NCBI RefSeq assembly: GCF_000350225.1
Contig: NW_005179057.1
Location: 199,846-263,845 of the forward strand
Length of the DNA: 64,000 nt
Source of the DNA: Chondrus crispus
Lineage: Eukaryota > Rhodophyta > Florideophyceae > Gigartinales > Gigartinaceae
Reading direction: 5' to 3'
In this document: positions 63,542-64,000 of the stretch, piece by piece
Numbering within the stretch: position 1 is the stretch's first letter
Layout of the letters: each line of letters starts with the position of its first letter
The notes under the pieces: model-generated
What the model saw: only the letters and a program-made list of their open reading frames with translations
Database searches by the model: none
What the model was told of the DNA's origin: nothing
Translations under genes and position numbers: made by a program

Positions 63542-64000
63542 CTACCGGTGCCATCGGAGCTACACCCCTGGCTATCGGTGGCCAGGTCCCCTTCGGGTCC
63601 TTGGCCGCGTGGGTTGGGACGATCCCCGCACTGCGGCCGCGCGTCATCGGCGAAGTACCTGGGTACTTTCTGACCTTGAGCTGCGACATCCGGACGTCGC
63701 AGGAGCTGAGGGACGTGTCGAACCGGTTCGCCTTCTTGTCCCTCCGCGGGTAGGGGATACCTACCCTCTACCCAATCTTGCAGGTACATGATCGCGTTCT
63801 GTACGTGTTGGGGTAACCGAGAACGGTCTCGGTCCCCTCTCCCTCCTTGGCGGGGGTACCTTGTGTCGGCCTGGCGGTAGTCGGGCCGACCCCGACGATC
63901 GACTTCGGTACGACGATACCCGCCTCCACGGGGGGCGAAGCGAGCGCCCCCACCCGACCGATTCGGGAAACCTTGACGCGGGGGACGACCCTCGCCGACA
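63526..64000 (-). CDS. gag: Gag of element 3, C-terminal part
   Basis: Open from the right edge to TAA at 63528-63526, about 157 codons. It carries the Arg/Gly-rich tail (RFAPRGGGYRRTEVDRRG) and VQNAIMYLQDWVEG, ending SSKKG, as in element 2. The gag domain and zinc knuckle would lie beyond the window. No lesion in the visible part. Confidence 0.88.
   Translation of the reverse strand, partial: VGEGRPPRQGFPNRSGGGARFAPRGGGYRRTEVDRRGRPDYRQADTRYPRQGGRGDRDRSRLPQHVQNAIMYLQDWVEGRYPLPAEGQEGEPVRHVPQLLRRPDVAAQGQKVPRYFADDARPQCGDRPNPRGQGPEGDLATDSQGCSSDGTGSSKKG

Larger units (their letters stand above)
63159..64000 (-). mobile_element. Element 3: fragment of an element 1/2-type retrotransposon
   Basis: Minus orientation, closest to element 2. 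It contains the end of gag, the gag-pol junction and the first part of pol, cut at 63158/63159 by the element B LTR and continuing beyond the right edge. The rest of its pol is not found on the other side of element B. Confidence 0.85.

Noticed and set aside
1..64000. tRNA or rRNA genes
   Set aside because: No region showing a complete A-box/B-box pair with a cloverleaf, nor conserved rRNA segments, was noticed on either strand; a scan by program would be more reliable.

Overview
The window looks like nuclear DNA of an intron-poor eukaryote. The best guess is a red alga of the transposon-rich, mostly single-exon type. The reasons are a fused eukaryotic acetyl-CoA carboxylase of 2,467 residues in one uninterrupted 7.4 kb frame, an OGG1-type glycosylase, AATAAA signals, and dense Ty3/gypsy, Tc1/mariner, pogo, MULE and piggyBac sequence. 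The lineage is inferred; no search was run.

Host genes are few. An OGG1 8-oxoguanine DNA glycosylase is cut by the left edge (2-1138). A TB2/DP1 (REEP)-like membrane protein gene (1691-2770) has a displaced distal half (2860-3238) and a partly duplicated tail (2630-2830 and 4117-4318). A 65-residue cysteine-rich protein lies at 21206-21403. The cytosolic multidomain acetyl-CoA carboxylase (23668-31071) is intact and makes malonyl-CoA for fatty acid synthesis and elongation. The remainder is mostly mobile DNA.

Four LTR retrotransposons are present. Element 1 (4679-16964, +) is complete, with intact gag and pol. Element 2 (39380-51843, -) is a relative with intact gag and a broken pol; it sits inside element B with a 5-bp target duplication (ATCAG) that interrupts B's gag. 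Element B (35939-63158, +) is an older chromodomain Ty3/gypsy element with frameshifted genes. Element 3 (63159-64000, -) is a fragment of the element 1/2 family that runs off the right edge. All three readable primer sites are the same 16 nt. DNA transposon remnants lie between: a piggyBac tail (16967-17842), a Tc1 element with inverted repeats (18867-20103), a pogo/DDE_1 element (32087-34194) and a MULE transposase fragment (34740-35938).

The most interesting material is in the retrotransposons. (1) Element B carries on its antisense strand, between pol and the 3' LTR, a reading frame of about 720 codons broken by only two nonsense codons (60037-62196); it resembles no family I recognise. 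(2) In the element 1/2/3 family, gag and pol overlap by exactly 16 nt in the -1 frame, directly upstream of a hairpin whose stem is kept by compensating changes. (3) The family's protease has D-T-C where D-T-G is expected, in both copies that can be read. (4) A hairpin plus polypurine module is present twice, at the end of pol and at the 3' LTR, bracketing a spacer of about 3.7 kb; in element 1 that spacer holds an array of twenty or more short palindromes.
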